NCBI GenBank assembly: GCA_013397865.1
Contig: VZTI01001783.1
Location: forward strand, 170,554 to 234,553
DNA: 64,000 nucleotides
Reading direction: 5' to 3'
DNA from: Struthidea cinerea
Lineage: Eukaryota; Chordata; Aves; Passeriformes; Corcoracidae
Numbering within the stretch: the first letter of the stretch is position 1; the number at the start of each line of letters is the position of its first letter. The position numbers and the translations under genes are program-made. Positions 36,401 through 50,135 of this stretch are shown here, piece after piece. Under the pieces are notes generated by a model. The model had not been told where the DNA came from, searched no databases, and worked only from the letters and a program-made list of their open reading frames with translations.

Positions 36401-37850
36401 TTCTAGCCCTTCACTGAATCCCAATAATATCCATGTAATTCTGCACTGGTGCGCAGACCTTGTATGAGGATCCAGTTCCCCATGCTTGAGACCTCAGGCT
36501 TTGGGGCTTTTTTTGATGTTTGTTCCTGGCCATGTGACTTCCTCTAGCCTGTTGTTCAGGACAAAGCATGTGGTTATTTTTCAAAATTGTTGTTTTTCAA
36601 AATTTGCTACTGCTGATAGAAATACACAGAAACATAGCTAGTCATGTGGTATTTTTTCATCAGGAGTTGCTATTTTAAACTTCTGTCTTACTTGAAAGGT
36701 TGCCAGTTAAATTCCCCATGGCTACACAAGAATCACTTGCTTTTAAAGCAGAAATTTCATGCAAATCTGAGGGCATATTTTGCTTTAAAGATCTAACTGT
36801 ATACTGTGCTGCTAATTCATGCTGCCTTTACCATATGAGCCAAAGCTAAATTGTGTGATCAGAGCCATGCCAAGCATGTTCTAAAAATATCAGAATAATA
36901 AATATTAGGACAATAAAATTACCTCCTGGCATGCAGGAGACAGGCTGTCATCCCTATATAGCTTCAACTAGCAGATGATCGTCTCAAACCTAGATCTTCT
37001 TCCTAAAAAAAGCATGATCCCATTTGCTGAATTACAGAGTATATCCAAGAATCTCCTCTGCAGATATAAAATCCCTGTTCGTTCATCTGGGAAGTGATCC
37101 TCACTCACCTCATTGACCCTGCCCTTTCTCCGGTGATAATGTGCTGATTCTTTGTCATCATGAGGGCTTGGCTGTGAGGTGGGAGGGAGGGAGCCGCTTG
37201 CTTCAGCCGTCAGCGTGGAGCTCATGCCTCCACACCACTAAGGGGCAGCGTGGTAGCTGGTTCCCCAGAATCACTGGCCGCCTCTCAACCTCATAGCTCT
37301 TTCCACAGGTGCTGTCAAGGAGCCCAGGTGTCCTGTGTGCAGCTCCAAGGCTCAGCACTGGGCTGTTTGCTGTGTCCTGCGCAGGACAGATCTCATTTTG
37401 CCCTGCTGAAGGTCAGGAGTCAGCTGTCTTTCAGCTCACTGGAAAGAGAAAGACGCATCAAACATGAAAGATGCCTTCTTCAAATCTCCAGTTGGGTGGT
37501 TTAGGATCCTTGACTGCTCGTAATATTTATTACTGTAATAACAAATTTCACCAGTTTATTGCTGTAATAACAATATGCTCCATCTGACATCAGTGGTCTA
37601 TTTTATATAACCAGAGGCCTTAGGACAGGGGGACTGTAAAACACTGAGCAATAAAAGACATAAGGTAACATGCTGTTAAAATTCGGGAAATGATCGGATG
37701 ATCCAGCTCTCTGCATACCTGCATTAGAGGCAAAGGTACTTCTTAACAAGAAAATGTGACTCAACAGACAAAAAATATTGAACAGGTCTTGCCAGGCATC
37801 AGTTAAACTCTTGCCTTCGTGGATGGCCACATCTGGATTACTGAGTAGTA

Positions 37851-37870
37851 GCACAACACAGCACAACACA
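37851..37870 (+). repeat. Duplicated 10-mer
   Basis: gcacaacaca occurs twice in tandem. Confidence 0.9.
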
Positions 37871-39720
37871 GCTCATCTCCATATGTCTGTAGGTATAAAT
37901 CCCCACTCCAAGGCAGGGTCCCTGCTTGCTGCAGGGAGCTTCTGGTACATGCTGCTCCAAAATGTGCCCACACACTGTCTGGAGAGCAGTAGAGGCCAAA
38001 ATAGCACCAAGAAATGTGGCAATAATTTAACGCCAGAGCCAGCAAGGCAGAGGTCACCCCATGTCCCAGCTCTGTTTCGTTTGCTGGCTCAGGAGCAGCC
38101 CTGAGGCTGACAGCAAAGATTCTCCTTGTTCCTCTCACGGACAGCTTACACTCTTCACCTTGGCCACAGAGCATCATTCCTAGAGACGTTTGCTGCAAAA
38201 GGTGTGGGAAACGCAGCGATGAAACTGTTGCTTATACACTCCCGATGCATGGCGTTGTGCTGGGTCAGTATCACCCTTCTCTCTTCTCGTAAACAGCAAT
38301 GCTAAATTGCAACACTAAACTTCCCTGGTGCATTTTGAAGGGGGAGGGTGCTCATTTGACAAAAGCATCTCGAATTTTTCACAAGTTGCAGAAGAGTCTG
38401 TAATTCTGGCAGATTGTGGGGGAGGGGGAATTTGTGGTTTTGAATAGCACAAGCGGCGCCAGCTCCTCTACTTTTATTTCAAGGGAAGTTTTATGAATAA
38501 TTGGGAAATACAATCTGACTCCAGATTTCTCTATCACAGACCTCTCAGATACGATGTCCTTGGCTATCACAGCAGCAGCAGCAGGAGGCTGGCTGTGAGG
38601 TGGTGTCCATGGGCAGGGCTGGCACAGAGGTGTTGCCATAATGAGCCCGCACAGGTTCGGCACCTCTCTTAGAAACACACAGTATGGTGTGTTTATTCAC
38701 TACAAATATATTTTGCTGTGCTGGGTGCTGTTCAGCGGCCTAGAAAAAGGGAGATTTGTATTTTGGTGGCCAAGTATAAGAAGAAAAGTGCTGCAACACT
38801 GAAGGGTGTCTGGAGTAGTGCACTTACCCAGACAGCCCTTTGCTGCTGCGCAGCTCCCTTGCACTGCCTCAGCTTAGAAACCTGGGACAGAAGTTCACAA
38901 ATTAGGGTTGGGAAACATCTGGTTCACATTTACCCAGAAAAGTTTGCATCAGACACCAACTGCTTGGACCAATGGAGAGAGAGAGCATAGTTCCTAAGTA
39001 TCTTCAGACTAGGCACGGTTTCTGAACTTGAAGTAATAAATTAGGGCTTAAGGAAACCATTTGAAATCAGATGGCTGAAACACAGACATTCTCTGAGAAG
39101 ACATAGCTGTTTATGTTAGCAATCTGATTTCTCTTCCCTCTTTATTCTGCCAACTTTTATAAGAATCTGCATATACCCTTTGAGAGAAATATTTGACCTG
39201 CAAATTGGAAAGCTTGCACAGCAGCACAGTAAAGCTGCAGGAGCCCTAAAATGCACTTGAAGTGATCAGAAATTTTGCAATATGGTGTGCAAATATTACA
39301 CCAGTGTAATATTAGAGCAGTCACTTTCTCACAATTTTATTCAGCACATATTGAACCCACAAGCCAAAATCAGGAGCAAGCCAGATGTTACCCGAATGTC
39401 CCACAGGATGGTGACAAAATAATTCTAATAACACAACACTTTGATTTGTGCTATGTACAGACAGAGACTCCAAATATTTTCTTACCATGCAGTTGCATTA
39501 AAGTCTGCTTATTTAATATATTTGGGGCATATTTTAATGGATTAGTAATTTGGCAGATGTTCATACTTTTCAGTACTTTGTTGATTGTATTCTAAATTAA
39601 CTTCAGAACTACATAGCAAGTTTCAGTCCTCCCACATTAGCAATCACAAGTTCCCTAGATGCCGGAGAAGGAAAAGCACTTTTATTGCTTCTGATCCATC
39701 CCTTTGCCAGACTGCTTCCT

Positions 39721-39775
39721 TTCCCTGCCTCCCTCCCTCCCTCCCTCCCTCTCTCCCTCCTTTTCTCCCTCCTTT
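39721..39775. repeat. (CCCT)n-type pyrimidine microsatellite
   Basis: Repeated ccctccct units produce artefactual frames on both strands (Pro/Leu/Ser-rich on +, Arg/Glu/Gly-rich on -). Confidence 0.95.
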
Positions 39776-41073
39776 CCTCTGTGACTTTTTTTTGTGAGGT
39801 CTTATGGTCCATACATTTCTTTCTTTCTGAATTAAGCATGAAAAAGTGGCATGGTACATTAGGCATAAGAAAGGTAGCCACTGCATAGCAGTGCTCTCCA
39901 GAGGCAACACCAGGAACAAATATAGTGGGGAAGAAGTGAGGTTCTAGGGAGGGCTGGAAACATCCTCCCTTACCCTTAGTCCACAAATAGTTTATCAGAC
40001 TTTATTTGTGTATTCAACTATGGTCAGTTTGGGATAGTTGCTTCTTGGGGCAACCAAGCAGAGAAACCTGAATGGGGCCTGAGCTACAGGCTCAATTTGC
40101 CTCTTGGAAGCTGTGGCCTCAAACTGGGTACTGGAGATGGAGAAAGTATCCCACATTATAAACTGCTGGTCTTCGAAGAGTAAATGTATTGTCCAGTATT
40201 AGAAACAGTTGTTTCCCAGGGTCCTATTGTTTTTAGAAACAATAAAAGTTACATTCTCAAGGGACAATGAATATCCTGTGAATACAAGCTCTTCATTTTG
40301 GTCAAGACGGGACCTGATTTTCATAGACTGAATGGCTCTGGCCTTTCGGGTACATGAAAAAGATTGTGAACAAAATACATTCCCAGCTCTACCTGTGAGT
40401 TTCTATCAATAAGTGACAAGATCAGATTAATCCTCTGGCTGAGACTTACAGATGCATTTCAGTGACTTGAAAGCCACATGACCAGATTTTCAAAGGCATT
40501 CAGTCATCTAATTCCCAGTGATTTAAATATGAACTTGGTCTCTAAATATATTCCATTTCTGGCCAGAAGTACCACTTAAAAATAATTTATGCATTCAGGA
40601 GCAAAAGCTTTTGTGATAAAACAGGGGTATGCAGAGACTCTCAGCTTGTTCCAAACAGGCTTGTTTGACTATCAGACATGATGCACCCTCGTGAGCCCGT
40701 GCAGAAAAATCAGCCCTGCTGAGGCATGTACTTAGATCGCCTCCAAAATCTCACCTCCCACCCTCTGCACTGCAAAGACATTTGCTGTGAATTTCTTTCC
40801 TATGGATTATGACCACAACCAATACAGGCTGATTGTGATATGCTTATGATTTTTAACACTACATATGAGTTTCAGGAATTTTGTAGCAATATGTAGCTCC
40901 TAGACTGGGAGATGGAATGCAGCCAATTGGAAAAGCACACTTTGATGGCACTGTAAGTGGCAGCAAGTGCAATGGTTTGAACTTGGGGACAGCCCTGTCC
41001 TCAGCAGCAGTAACTTATTAGGACTTGGCAGGACTTATCATTTTCCCACTTCAAATCTAATTTTAAGGGTTAT

Positions 41074-41100
41074 TCTCTCTCTCTCTCTGTCTCTCTCTCT
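41074..41100. repeat. (CT)n microsatellite
   Basis: CT dinucleotide run with one G interruption. Confidence 0.95.
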
Positions 41101-42094
41101 TCCCGTCTCCTTGCATCTCTGTATCTCTTTCTTCAAATGCCACAGAATCTCCGTCCCATACCTGCTCCATGGCAAATTCCCATGCAGGTGCCTCTTCATG
41201 TTGCATGTTCCACACCTCTGCTGTTGTTTGATGCTGGATTTGAAACCTGACGGTGGAGGAAATCCTGTCCCCCGCCCTGCTGGCACAGCCATGCTGTGTG
41301 AGTTCCTGCTGTCTACACCCACTTTTAGCATGTTTTTGCATATAAGCAAAGCGGATGATCACAAGCATAACCACGCTTGTCTGGAAGTGGGCTATTCACA
41401 CTTGTATAATTTTCATATAAGAAGCTAGATGCCTAAACCCATGTTCAACACATAAATAAACATGCCCTCTTTTTAAAGCATCTGCCATTCTCATGGCCTT
41501 TGCAAACATTATTTAAATGTGCAGTCTTTGGCATCCAACTGGGAAAGTTTTGGCTTATGTTTCCAGAGGCCTGTAAGAAAGCCCTTAATGTGTGCCATTA
41601 TTTTAAAGGCATAAATACAGTGATCTGAAAGCAGGCTTCTGAGCTTGCCGTCAATCCTGGGCAAAAAATCAGAGTTACTGATGAAGAGTTCTTTTTGCAA
41701 CTGAGCTCTATCAGCCATGCCACTTGATACGGCTTTATGGAAAACAGTTTGTCAGACTCACAGAGAATCATTTTTCAAGCTTTTTTAACACAGAAGGTTT
41801 AGCAAAATAAGGATGGTTGATAAAGGTTTTAGGATTAAAAATTTATTTAGGCTTCTGTAGGGCATTTAACACAATCATCATGGGATTTTTCATTAGCAGA
41901 AGCAACAAAAATGGAACTGTAGAAGAGAAAACATCTACAGATGACTGTTTTTTTTTTTAATTGGGCCCCACAGGGACTGGTTCTTGGCCCTATGCAAGAA
42001 TGAGGGGGGAAAACGATTAAGATGTGAATGAAAAATACCATATTAAATGCAGAGCTCCACCCCTCCATTCCTAGTTGGCTTTCCAACTAGAGGG

Positions 42095-42672
42095 CCAGGT
42101 AGATCAGGTTGCTCAGGATCTCATTGTATATTTGAGTTTTGAATATCTCCAACAATGGAGATTCCACAGTCTTTGGGAACCCTCTTCCAGTGTTTGACTA
42201 TCCTCATATTGAGGATAAAAATTCTATCTTGCTATTTATGCGGAATTTACTGTGTTGCAATTTATATCTGCTACCTTACACACTTCCAAACAGAGTATGG
42301 TTTCTTCTTCTCTATGTCTCCATTAAATTTTTGCAGACAGGAATAAAGTCCCTCCAAAGACATCTCTTCTCTGGACCAAACAAGCCCTGCTTAGTTTTGC
42401 TGGTCACCATCCAATTAATCAATTTCCATATATCCTGTACTTGGAGTGCCTTGCCCGTGTCTCTCCAGTTTGGCTCCAAGGGTACTGCAGAAAGCTTTGC
42501 TATGGTCAAAGAACACAGCATGTCCTGCTCTCCCCCGTCTGATTCCCAGTCACCTCAGTACTCAGGACTACCAGGCTGTTCATCAGTCACTCCACTCGGG
42601 CTGTTCCCAAACATTTCCCATCTTTTATGTTCTTTGAAATGGCTTCCAGAAGGAACAGCTCCATAACCTTCC
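42095..42672 (-). mobile_element. CR1 LINE fragment, antisense
   Basis: Read on the + strand, the segment follows the reverse complement of avian CR1: 'agatcaggttgctcagga', then 'gaaccctcttccagtg', 'aaagacatctcttctctgga' with 'caaacaagccc', and 'cagctccataaccttcc' from near the reverse transcriptase C terminus. It is 5'-truncated at about 42672 and well diverged. Confidence 0.7.
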
Positions 42673-42998
42673 AGTATTTAAAAGGCAGCTGCAAAGAGGA
42701 TGGAGGGTCTCTCTTCACAAGGAGCCACATAGGGAAGACAAGGTACACCAGATACAAGTTGCACTAGGATGTGTTTCATCTTGGTATATGGAAGAAATTA
42801 TTTTAGTGAGAGCAATAATTTACTGGAATAACCTCTCCAGGATGTGGTAGAATCCCCCACCATTGGAGAACTTCACTATGTGATTAGTCAGGGTGCTACA
42901 TAATACCATCTATAATCTCCCTTTCCCACAAAATGTTGAACTAAATGATCTTTTGAGGTTCCTTCCAACCTGGGATGTCCTATGAATCTCTGATTCTA
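42672..42998 (+). mobile_element. CR1 LINE 3' fragment, sense
   Basis: It starts 'cagtatttaaaagg', passes 'tggaagaaattattttagtg' and 'ctggaataacctctcc', and ends 'gaggttccttccaacctggg' with 'ctctgattct', the standard CR1 3' end. It covers about the last 330 bp of the element. Confidence 0.8.
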
Positions 42999-43540
42999 AT
43001 TTACAGGCATTAAGACAGGCAGATGCAGCAGCAGGGAAAGTGGTTCACGTCCTTCCACTTTCTGTCAGAGCCTGGTGAAGAGACCAGCCTTCTCCGCACT
43101 GGCTGCAGGCTGGACATGAAACACAGACCTCCACGCCACAGCATCCCATGTACCAGGATGGGGACTTGGGCAGGGAAAGGGGATGTAAGGGGCCAGAGAG
43201 GGGACAAGCTGTGACCCCTCCAGCTGCCCTGGCAGGTTCTGGCAGTGCTCTGCTGACAGAGTCCTTCAGCATGGCAGAGGGGCTGGCATGGTGTGGCAAT
43301 GCCATTCCCTCCATGTCTTCAAAACTGAGCTCTGTCATCACTGTTGCTGCCTCCCCTGCCTCTCAACTGAAGAAAAAGGGCTTCTTTCTGAAATTTCTGG
43401 AGCAAGATGTTCTCTGAAAGCTGCCTTTTTCTGATCCCGCCCTGAAAACACATAATGTTGAGCATAATGTTTCAGAACATGAGTGAAGAAGAAAAGCTCA
43501 GTGCTGGATTAAAGCCACTTTTGGCAAAAGATAAAAGGCA

Positions 43541-43582
43541 GTCTCTCTCTCCCTCTCCCTCTCTGTCTCATGCACACACACA
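43541..43582. repeat. CT-rich and CA microsatellite
   Basis: A tctctccctctccctctctgt-type run is followed by a short CA run. Confidence 0.9.
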
Positions 43583-45742
43583 GAGACAAACAGGAAGAAA
43601 AGCTCTCAGGGGCACAATCAATTACAGTTCATATCTCTTCTGAGCTGTCAGAGATAGTCTCTGGCACAGGCCCTGCTGGAGTGCAAGCCCAAAAGGGATT
43701 TCAAAAACAAATCCTCAGCTGGTGTATACCTTGTATACCAGTACAGCCCCCAGCAATTTGTGGAACAGGAGGAAGACGACTAATACATGATGATACATAA
43801 GCACAAGGAATATTTTTCCCCTAACTGAATTTCCTCTGGCCTTCTGTAGTGAACTGACTGAAACAAAGGCTCTGCTGCTTCATGCTGCTCATGAAAAGTT
43901 TAAGATTTTAGAAATTTGACTCAGTCCCAACCAGGACAGACATATTTTTACACATAGCTGTACATATAAATGCAGACACAAATAGGAAATTCTAAAGATA
44001 TTTAACTTTGAAAATTCAACATCCAATATGAAATGCAGACCTGCTGCCGGTGTATGTGCTTGTCCATTCTGCTGCTGCTGGACGTGGCTGTAAAACTAGC
44101 CTGAGTATGGATTGCAAACTCAGAGAGATATCCCTCTGGAAGGTATCGTGAAAATGTCACCAGACCTTCCCTGACAGAAAAGGCAGCACTCATTTTATCA
44201 GTTACAGCTGGGAAGCACAACTCCAGTGCAAATATTTGCAACCAACCCAGACTTAAATATTTGTTCTCTTATCAGGGGATCAGCACTAGGTCATCATGAC
44301 AGCCCTGTAAATCATGACTAACGTGGCTGACATGAACTACAGAGAGTTTTGCTAGAGTCATCTAGGAAAATGCCTATACAAACTCGTTAGACCTTTATAC
44401 CACAGACCCCAAATCACCATGCAGCATCTTGTGAAGGTGTTTGTAAGGGACAATTTGGGTCTCTGTGGCTGCAGGGTATCATCTTCTGAATCTAAATTCA
44501 GTTGGAGGCTATACATAGGGTTGTACATGCTTGAGCAGACCAGGAGAGCACTAAAGTGCTGCTCATGGCAACTTTTGCTCTCCCTCTGAGGCTTTCCCAA
44601 CACTTCAGGCCGTAGCCAGCAGGAAGTTCAGGGCTGTGTGACATTGTTGTCTACCTCCAGCAAGCTCCCTCTCCCTTCCCACCCACCCCCTTCTCAAGCC
44701 CGATGCAAATATGTTGCTTATTCATTTTTATGTTTCATTCAGGTTGTCTTACACCCTTGTGAAATATTCATTTCTGGCCTCGCTGCAGATTTTTGTGATC
44801 CAAGCCCAGAAGTGCTGCGTGTGTGTGCAGAAATTAGGAACCCGTCAGAGGGGACAGCAGGGACAAATCTCACCCAAGAGGGCCTGGGGAGAGCCTTTGG
44901 TTTTTAGGAGGCCAGGATGGTAGAATGGCAGTAATAAATTAACAACCCCCCCCACCCTCCCCAATTTAAAGCTGCAACAAAGACAAGTTACAAGCATAAA
45001 TTGGAAGTCTAAATCCTACTCAACATCTCTTTAGATCTGGGGCAATGATTTGAGCCACATGTCTGATTACAGTAATGGAATGTTTTACCCTTGTAGCTAA
45101 GCTTAACCTTCACTGTACTTGGTACTTCAGTGTCTACAAAGGGCTACAAATCCCTGCATTAAAAGCCTGGGCATCTGGCATGGGCAGAGGAGCCCAAGGA
45201 TGTTGGTCCAGGGAATGGGGTCAGGATCTGACCTTATGGTTCTGAGCTAGGGCTGAAGGTTTCTGTGGTTATAGGAGAAGAGAGAGCTGCTAGAGCAATT
45301 AACAGCCTGGTTTCCAATGATCAGACCTTTCTAAGGGCTGTGGAGTTGTGCCTGAGCAACCACTTCTAAAGTAACCCAAGAAATGCAATGCTTGGTGGAT
45401 CCTGTCACCCGTTGCAGCTCTGCTCTGCAGAGCAGGACTGATTTACCAAGCCCCAGTCAGGAAGACAGGGCTCTGTCTGTGGCTACGGACATACCTCTGT
45501 CCCAAGGAGGAGGCTGTAAAACTTTATTCATTCAAATTTTCACTAATTGTTACTGATGGTAATATACACATGCTTCAAATTCTGCTGGACATGGCATCTT
45601 TTTGCATCACTTTTCATGTGATTACCACAAAGTGTAGCAGTAGCTGCTGAATTCAGAGAGGTTATTGAAAGAGAAGCCACCTGAGGTGTACAGAGAAGAA
45701 GAAATTGGGAGAGGAGAGCTCAGCTTTCCTTTTTTTTTTTTT

Positions 45743-45775
45743 NNNNNNNNNNNNNNNNNNNNNNNNNNNNNNNNN
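45743..45775. other. Assembly gap (33 N) inside a poly-T tract
   Basis: Ns are flanked by 13 T (45730-45742) and 13 T (45776-45788). A homopolymer or low-complexity insert was probably not resolved; the true length is unknown. Any open frame crossing it is meaningless. Confidence 0.98.
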
Positions 45776-48700
45776 TTTTTTTTTTTTTACATGGTTTTTC
45801 TGAATATTGTGCAGCATGTTGTGGAAAAAAATTTCGCCATCTGTCTGACAGATATTAGTAAAGTGGAGACTGTGTTAAAAATAAAGTGCCAGGTTGTCCT
45901 CTGCAGAAAGTTAATAAAAAGAAGGAAGTGAAAGACTGCTCATTATTTTTAATGACTTTGCTTTCCAGCAGAGTGCCTGTATCTCCCAGCCTTTACATTC
46001 TGCCTTATTTCAGTTCTTTATGGCACATTCAACTGCTCTGGAGAATGATGGCTTTGTTCTAAAATACCGAATATATCAAGAGGCCCCTGGCCTAGCCTGG
46101 CTAGGCTGCTAATCACAGCTCCAGTGCCAGGAGGAGGATGCCGAGAAGAGCCTGTTGCACGGGCAGTCCAGCCTGGATGGCTGGGAGCTCTTTGGCAGGG
46201 AGAGCCGTGGCAGGCACTGGTGCTGCTGAACGCTCTGTGCAAAGCTGTCAGCAGAATCGATTAAGTGGTGCTTGGCGACTGCCTGGATGTGTTCTGTGTG
46301 CACATCTCTACATTTGTCTCTCTTACTGGCTCCACCGGGCATTAACCTCTCATTCCTTGTCAACGGACATTTGCCTTATTAACTTTAAAATATAGGATGC
46401 ATTTTTCAGTTCAGAAGATGAAGGTTCATGAGTGTGCAGTTCAGAACACAGTCCCAAGCAAAGCACCCAGAGCATCCAGCTGCATCTGCAGGCTCCTTGC
46501 AGCCAGCAGGTAGAAAAACTGAAAGCAGAAGCTGCATTTCCAGATTTGAAAACAACTAGCTTTTCTCAAAAGGTTTGCTTGAAAAAAATCCGTGCTGTCA
46601 TTCACTTAAACTTTTCTGATATGCTCTTTGATAAATCAAGGCTCACGTTATAGGCAGATTACAGTTACAGTGATTTGTCTGGAAACAAGATGCATATTTT
46701 CTATGGCTCAGAGAAATTATCTAACAGGGGTCCACAGCCAGGCCTCAGGGCCTTTGCAGGTTTTTTTCTTAGTAGCACCTCTCAAACTCATTTGCGAGTA
46801 GATTTTGTTGTCATGCTCTGCCTCCTTTTCTTGCTTACTGATGGTTGAGGCCCTGCAGCAAAAGCTGCATCTTGCATGTCATATGAAACAGGAGTGCAAA
46901 AATTCCAAACACCGTGGAGAAGCCCCTGCATGGCTTGGGGCAGTAATAGGGGATGCAGGGAGACCTCACACAGCTGTGCTCACAGCTGGAGTGCCTCCCT
47001 GGCTCTTTCCATGCCTTTCTTGTAGTTGCCACTCCCAGTCTCAGCTGCTGTTCCTGACGGAGCAGAGACTCTGGGAAACTGCAGTGGGCAAATTCATAAC
47101 CCAAAGGGTCTTCCAGAGCAAATGACAATCCATTGGAACAACTGCCCTCACAATCAGCCTGGCAAACAGGAGGAGGATTGGATTTTCCTGACAGCAAGGC
47201 TTGGATGTGATGTCAAGGAGCCAGTGCTGATCCTTTAAATTCTAGACACAGCAAACTGGCTGATATTTTGAATTTGCTTACCTTTTAACACAGAAAAAGG
47301 CCAAAACTCATTTATATTGGCTAACCACATTTTTTCTGCCTGTCTTAATCCAGGAAATGAAAACCATGATCAGAAGTTAGTCCCCTTCTCTAAACACTGG
47401 CATGCTGGTGTTTATAAAAAAGAACTCCACCATGATTCTTCCCAACTGCTAGAGGAGTGAAATGAGAGTGTCAGCCAGGGAGGAAAATGAGCTTGTTCCT
47501 GTGTGAAAACTTAGCACAGAGTCAGGCGTTTTTGGAGGTGGGATGGGTCGTTGTTTGTTTTCCAGCTCTACCAGACACCAAGCTTGGCCATAACCTGACA
47601 ACATGCTGCAGAGGACTCTTTCGTCTGTAAGTTAATGAGAGAAATGCTTGATAGATGGCTACTGGCAAGCTAATTAGAAGAGAAGGGATTCAATGGATTG
47701 CAGAAAAAAAACAAAAGGAAGGGATTTAAAACGTTCAAGAAGATCATTTAAGGCCCTTGTTCCGAGAGAGAGAGTAACTGGTTTCACTTCCCAGAGGCTA
47801 ATCCTGCCCTAATTGACTTATTATTGGAGTCTGAAGGAAAACAATCCATGTGGCTGTGATAGCAGAGCCAGGGAAGGCATGATTGTGGCTGCTGAGGGGA
47901 ACATGGGCAGACAATAGCTGCAGTGTGTGAAGTGACATGGGATAGCATGTGCAGATCCCAGCAGCATAAAAACCCTAACTGGGCACACTGTTTAGCGTTA
48001 CAAGGTGGATGGGGAGCATGGAGAACAGGCCCAGGATTAATTTCCACTCAGTGGTTTCAAACACTTCTGTGGGAAAAAGCTCAACCTCTTCCCAAATGCA
48101 GACCAGGGAATCAGGGATCACATGTTACCAAAAAACCCATGTGCAACCTATAGCTTACTCATGAAGTATAAAAACAAAGGACGTATTTACAACCCAAACT
48201 CAGGACAAGGAGATCCTGAGAGGTGACTGTATGCACATGGTACAACAGATGCATCAAAACATAGTAAGTCTGGGAACCAAGCAAAGGCTGAGGAGATTTG
48301 CATTTTTTGACATTGGGAAAATCAGTTGTCCTTTCTGTTAACATGGCAAAATTACTCTGAGTCCCTAGTTTGCATAATTAAAGAACATAGCTAGAAAGGA
48401 ATTCAAAGTTGGGCTAAATTACACTGAGGAAACGACATTCAGTTTTGGTCATTTTGCTTGACATGGACTTTTTTGGTATTAGAAATGCACGGCAGATACA
48501 GTATTACTAAAATAAGTACTATTGTGGAATGCCTAAGGGACACAATTCATTATCCAGAAAAACTTTCAAATAAGCAGACACAAAGGCATGCTAAATTGCA
48601 ATGAAATTCCAGTGGAATTACAGCTTTCTTCCATAACAGGACAGATGACCTCATCTCATGAATGTTATTACTGTGACTCTGATGGTTCTTCATGGAACCT

Positions 48701-49289
48701 GAGCTTCAGGCATGCTTCAATAGTATGAGAATATGATAAATTAAAGAAATCAAACACAGAAGAGGAAAATCCAGCAAAGAGTACAAATGTGTGGAAAAAT
48801 ACCTTCCTCCTCTTCGGATAAACTTTAATCTAAGAAGTGTTTTCCTGACTGAAATGGGTGGAATTGCATTTTCTCCAGAATGACTTGAAGGGAACGAACA
48901 AGTGTTAAAACAGGTGAGTACATGATGATCCCATCAGATATTTGATTAGTAGCTGTGGTTTGGCAAGGAAGGTGTAAAAATCTGGCACCTTCTGTTGAAC
49001 TAGGTTTTCTGAGACTTTTTGCCAGGCTTTTCAAGTAGAGTTAAAAAAGGAAAAGTCTAAAATTAGCTGACCAGAAGTATTTTACATTGTTGGAATACAT
49101 ATATGTGCAGGCAATGGGCATTGCTAAGTAAGGGAAAAGCTTATTGGAAAGCAAGGAGACAAGAAACATCACTCAAGTTTGCAGTTTCTCCTGGGATACA
49201 GCTACACGGAGACCACAAATGAGTAATGCTCCTCTCTGAACACAGCGTGTGCTACAACCCTACCTGAAGCAGGGGTAACTGGTGTTCTT

Positions 49290-50135
49290 GCTAATAATAG
49301 ATCCCTTGGGGTGGATTAGAGAGAAATGACACTAAATGATCAGCAGGTTTACTTCAGAATGATTTGGTTGCAGTGCAAAGGAGGTATTTAGCCATTTTGC
49401 TTATTATCTGTAGAAATATAACAATATCAAAGCATAAATAAATAACGATAAAATGTATAAGGAAAAGAAAGGAAGAGAAAAAGAAGACAAGAGTACAAAG
49501 ATATCACCACCTGTGAACACAGCAGTGAGATTGCTGCAATTTCAAAGTCTGTTGGTTGAAGCGATGGTCGCAGTCTTGATCCATCAGGAGTGGGGGAAGC
49601 CCACGAAACACAGGGATTCAATGGGTTTATATAAGTCCATATTTATGGAATGCCCAGGTGCCTCCCCTGGGCAGGGGAGAGAGTTTTTTTGTCTGATGCA
49701 ACACTGCACATCCCATGCAGTCCTCTGGTGGAAGGCCTCAGAAATGAGTCTGGGGGCACTTTGGGGGTCTTTGAGACATGATATGACATGACAGCTGCCT
49801 CTCACCTCAGCATAGTTGAGCCAGTTATGCCCCATCAGAAGGGACTAGGCCTACCTGGGAATGTCCCAAGGCTTCCCCAGAGGGGAGTTTTCACATCTGA
49901 GCCAGCTGTGCAAGGGAGGACATTGGCATGATCAAAGCACTATCCCACCCAGCAGGATCTGCTTCTTTCCTTATCAGGCTCAAAGCCCATCTTGCAGCCT
50001 CTGATGGTGGGTGCTCACACCCTCTGCACGTGGGCTGTTACCTTGCACATCACCAGCAAAGTTCCCTGCTTTTGCAGAGGTCATTTATTTGAGTCATTAA
50101 CCCTTAATGTTTCAGTCTCTCACAGCCTGTTGCAG
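49290..50135. mobile_element. Possible LTR fragment of an avian endogenous retrovirus
   Basis: Several blocks recall avian ERV LTR sequence: 'gcagtgcaaaggaggtattt', a purine-rich stretch (49450-49500), 'atcccatgcagtcctctgg' with 'tggaaggcctcag', and 'ctctgcacgtgggctg' followed by 'cttgcacatcaccagc'. No retroviral reading frames are present. The identification is from pattern memory, and the boundaries are approximate. Confidence 0.4.

Larger units (their letters stand above)
31751..42090. other. Intergenic region, no gene recognised
   Basis: Non-coding sequence with a 17-bp tandem triplet (33451-33497), a short duplicated 10-mer (37851-37870), a few CAG units near 38570 and pyrimidine microsatellites (39721-39775, 41074-41100). 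The 37.1-38.7 kb part is less AT-rich, but I see no exon chain in it. Open frames up to about 150 codons coincide with simple repeats or lack splice context. Confidence 0.6.
42999..49289. other. Intergenic region, no gene recognised
   Basis: Moderately GC-richer sequence with a CT-rich tract (43541-43582) and an assembly gap (45743-45775). Open frames on both strands are short and show no domain or splice pattern. Confidence 0.6.

Noticed and set aside
39585..39986. Frames rich in Pro/Leu/Ser or Arg/Glu/Gly on both strands
   Set aside because: They are translations of the (CCCT)n microsatellite.
42139..42666. 175-codon open frame
   Set aside because: It is an antisense read-through of a CR1 fragment, not a gene.
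45665..45931. Open frame spanning the N gap
   Set aside because: It depends on unknown bases and poly-T translated as Phe.
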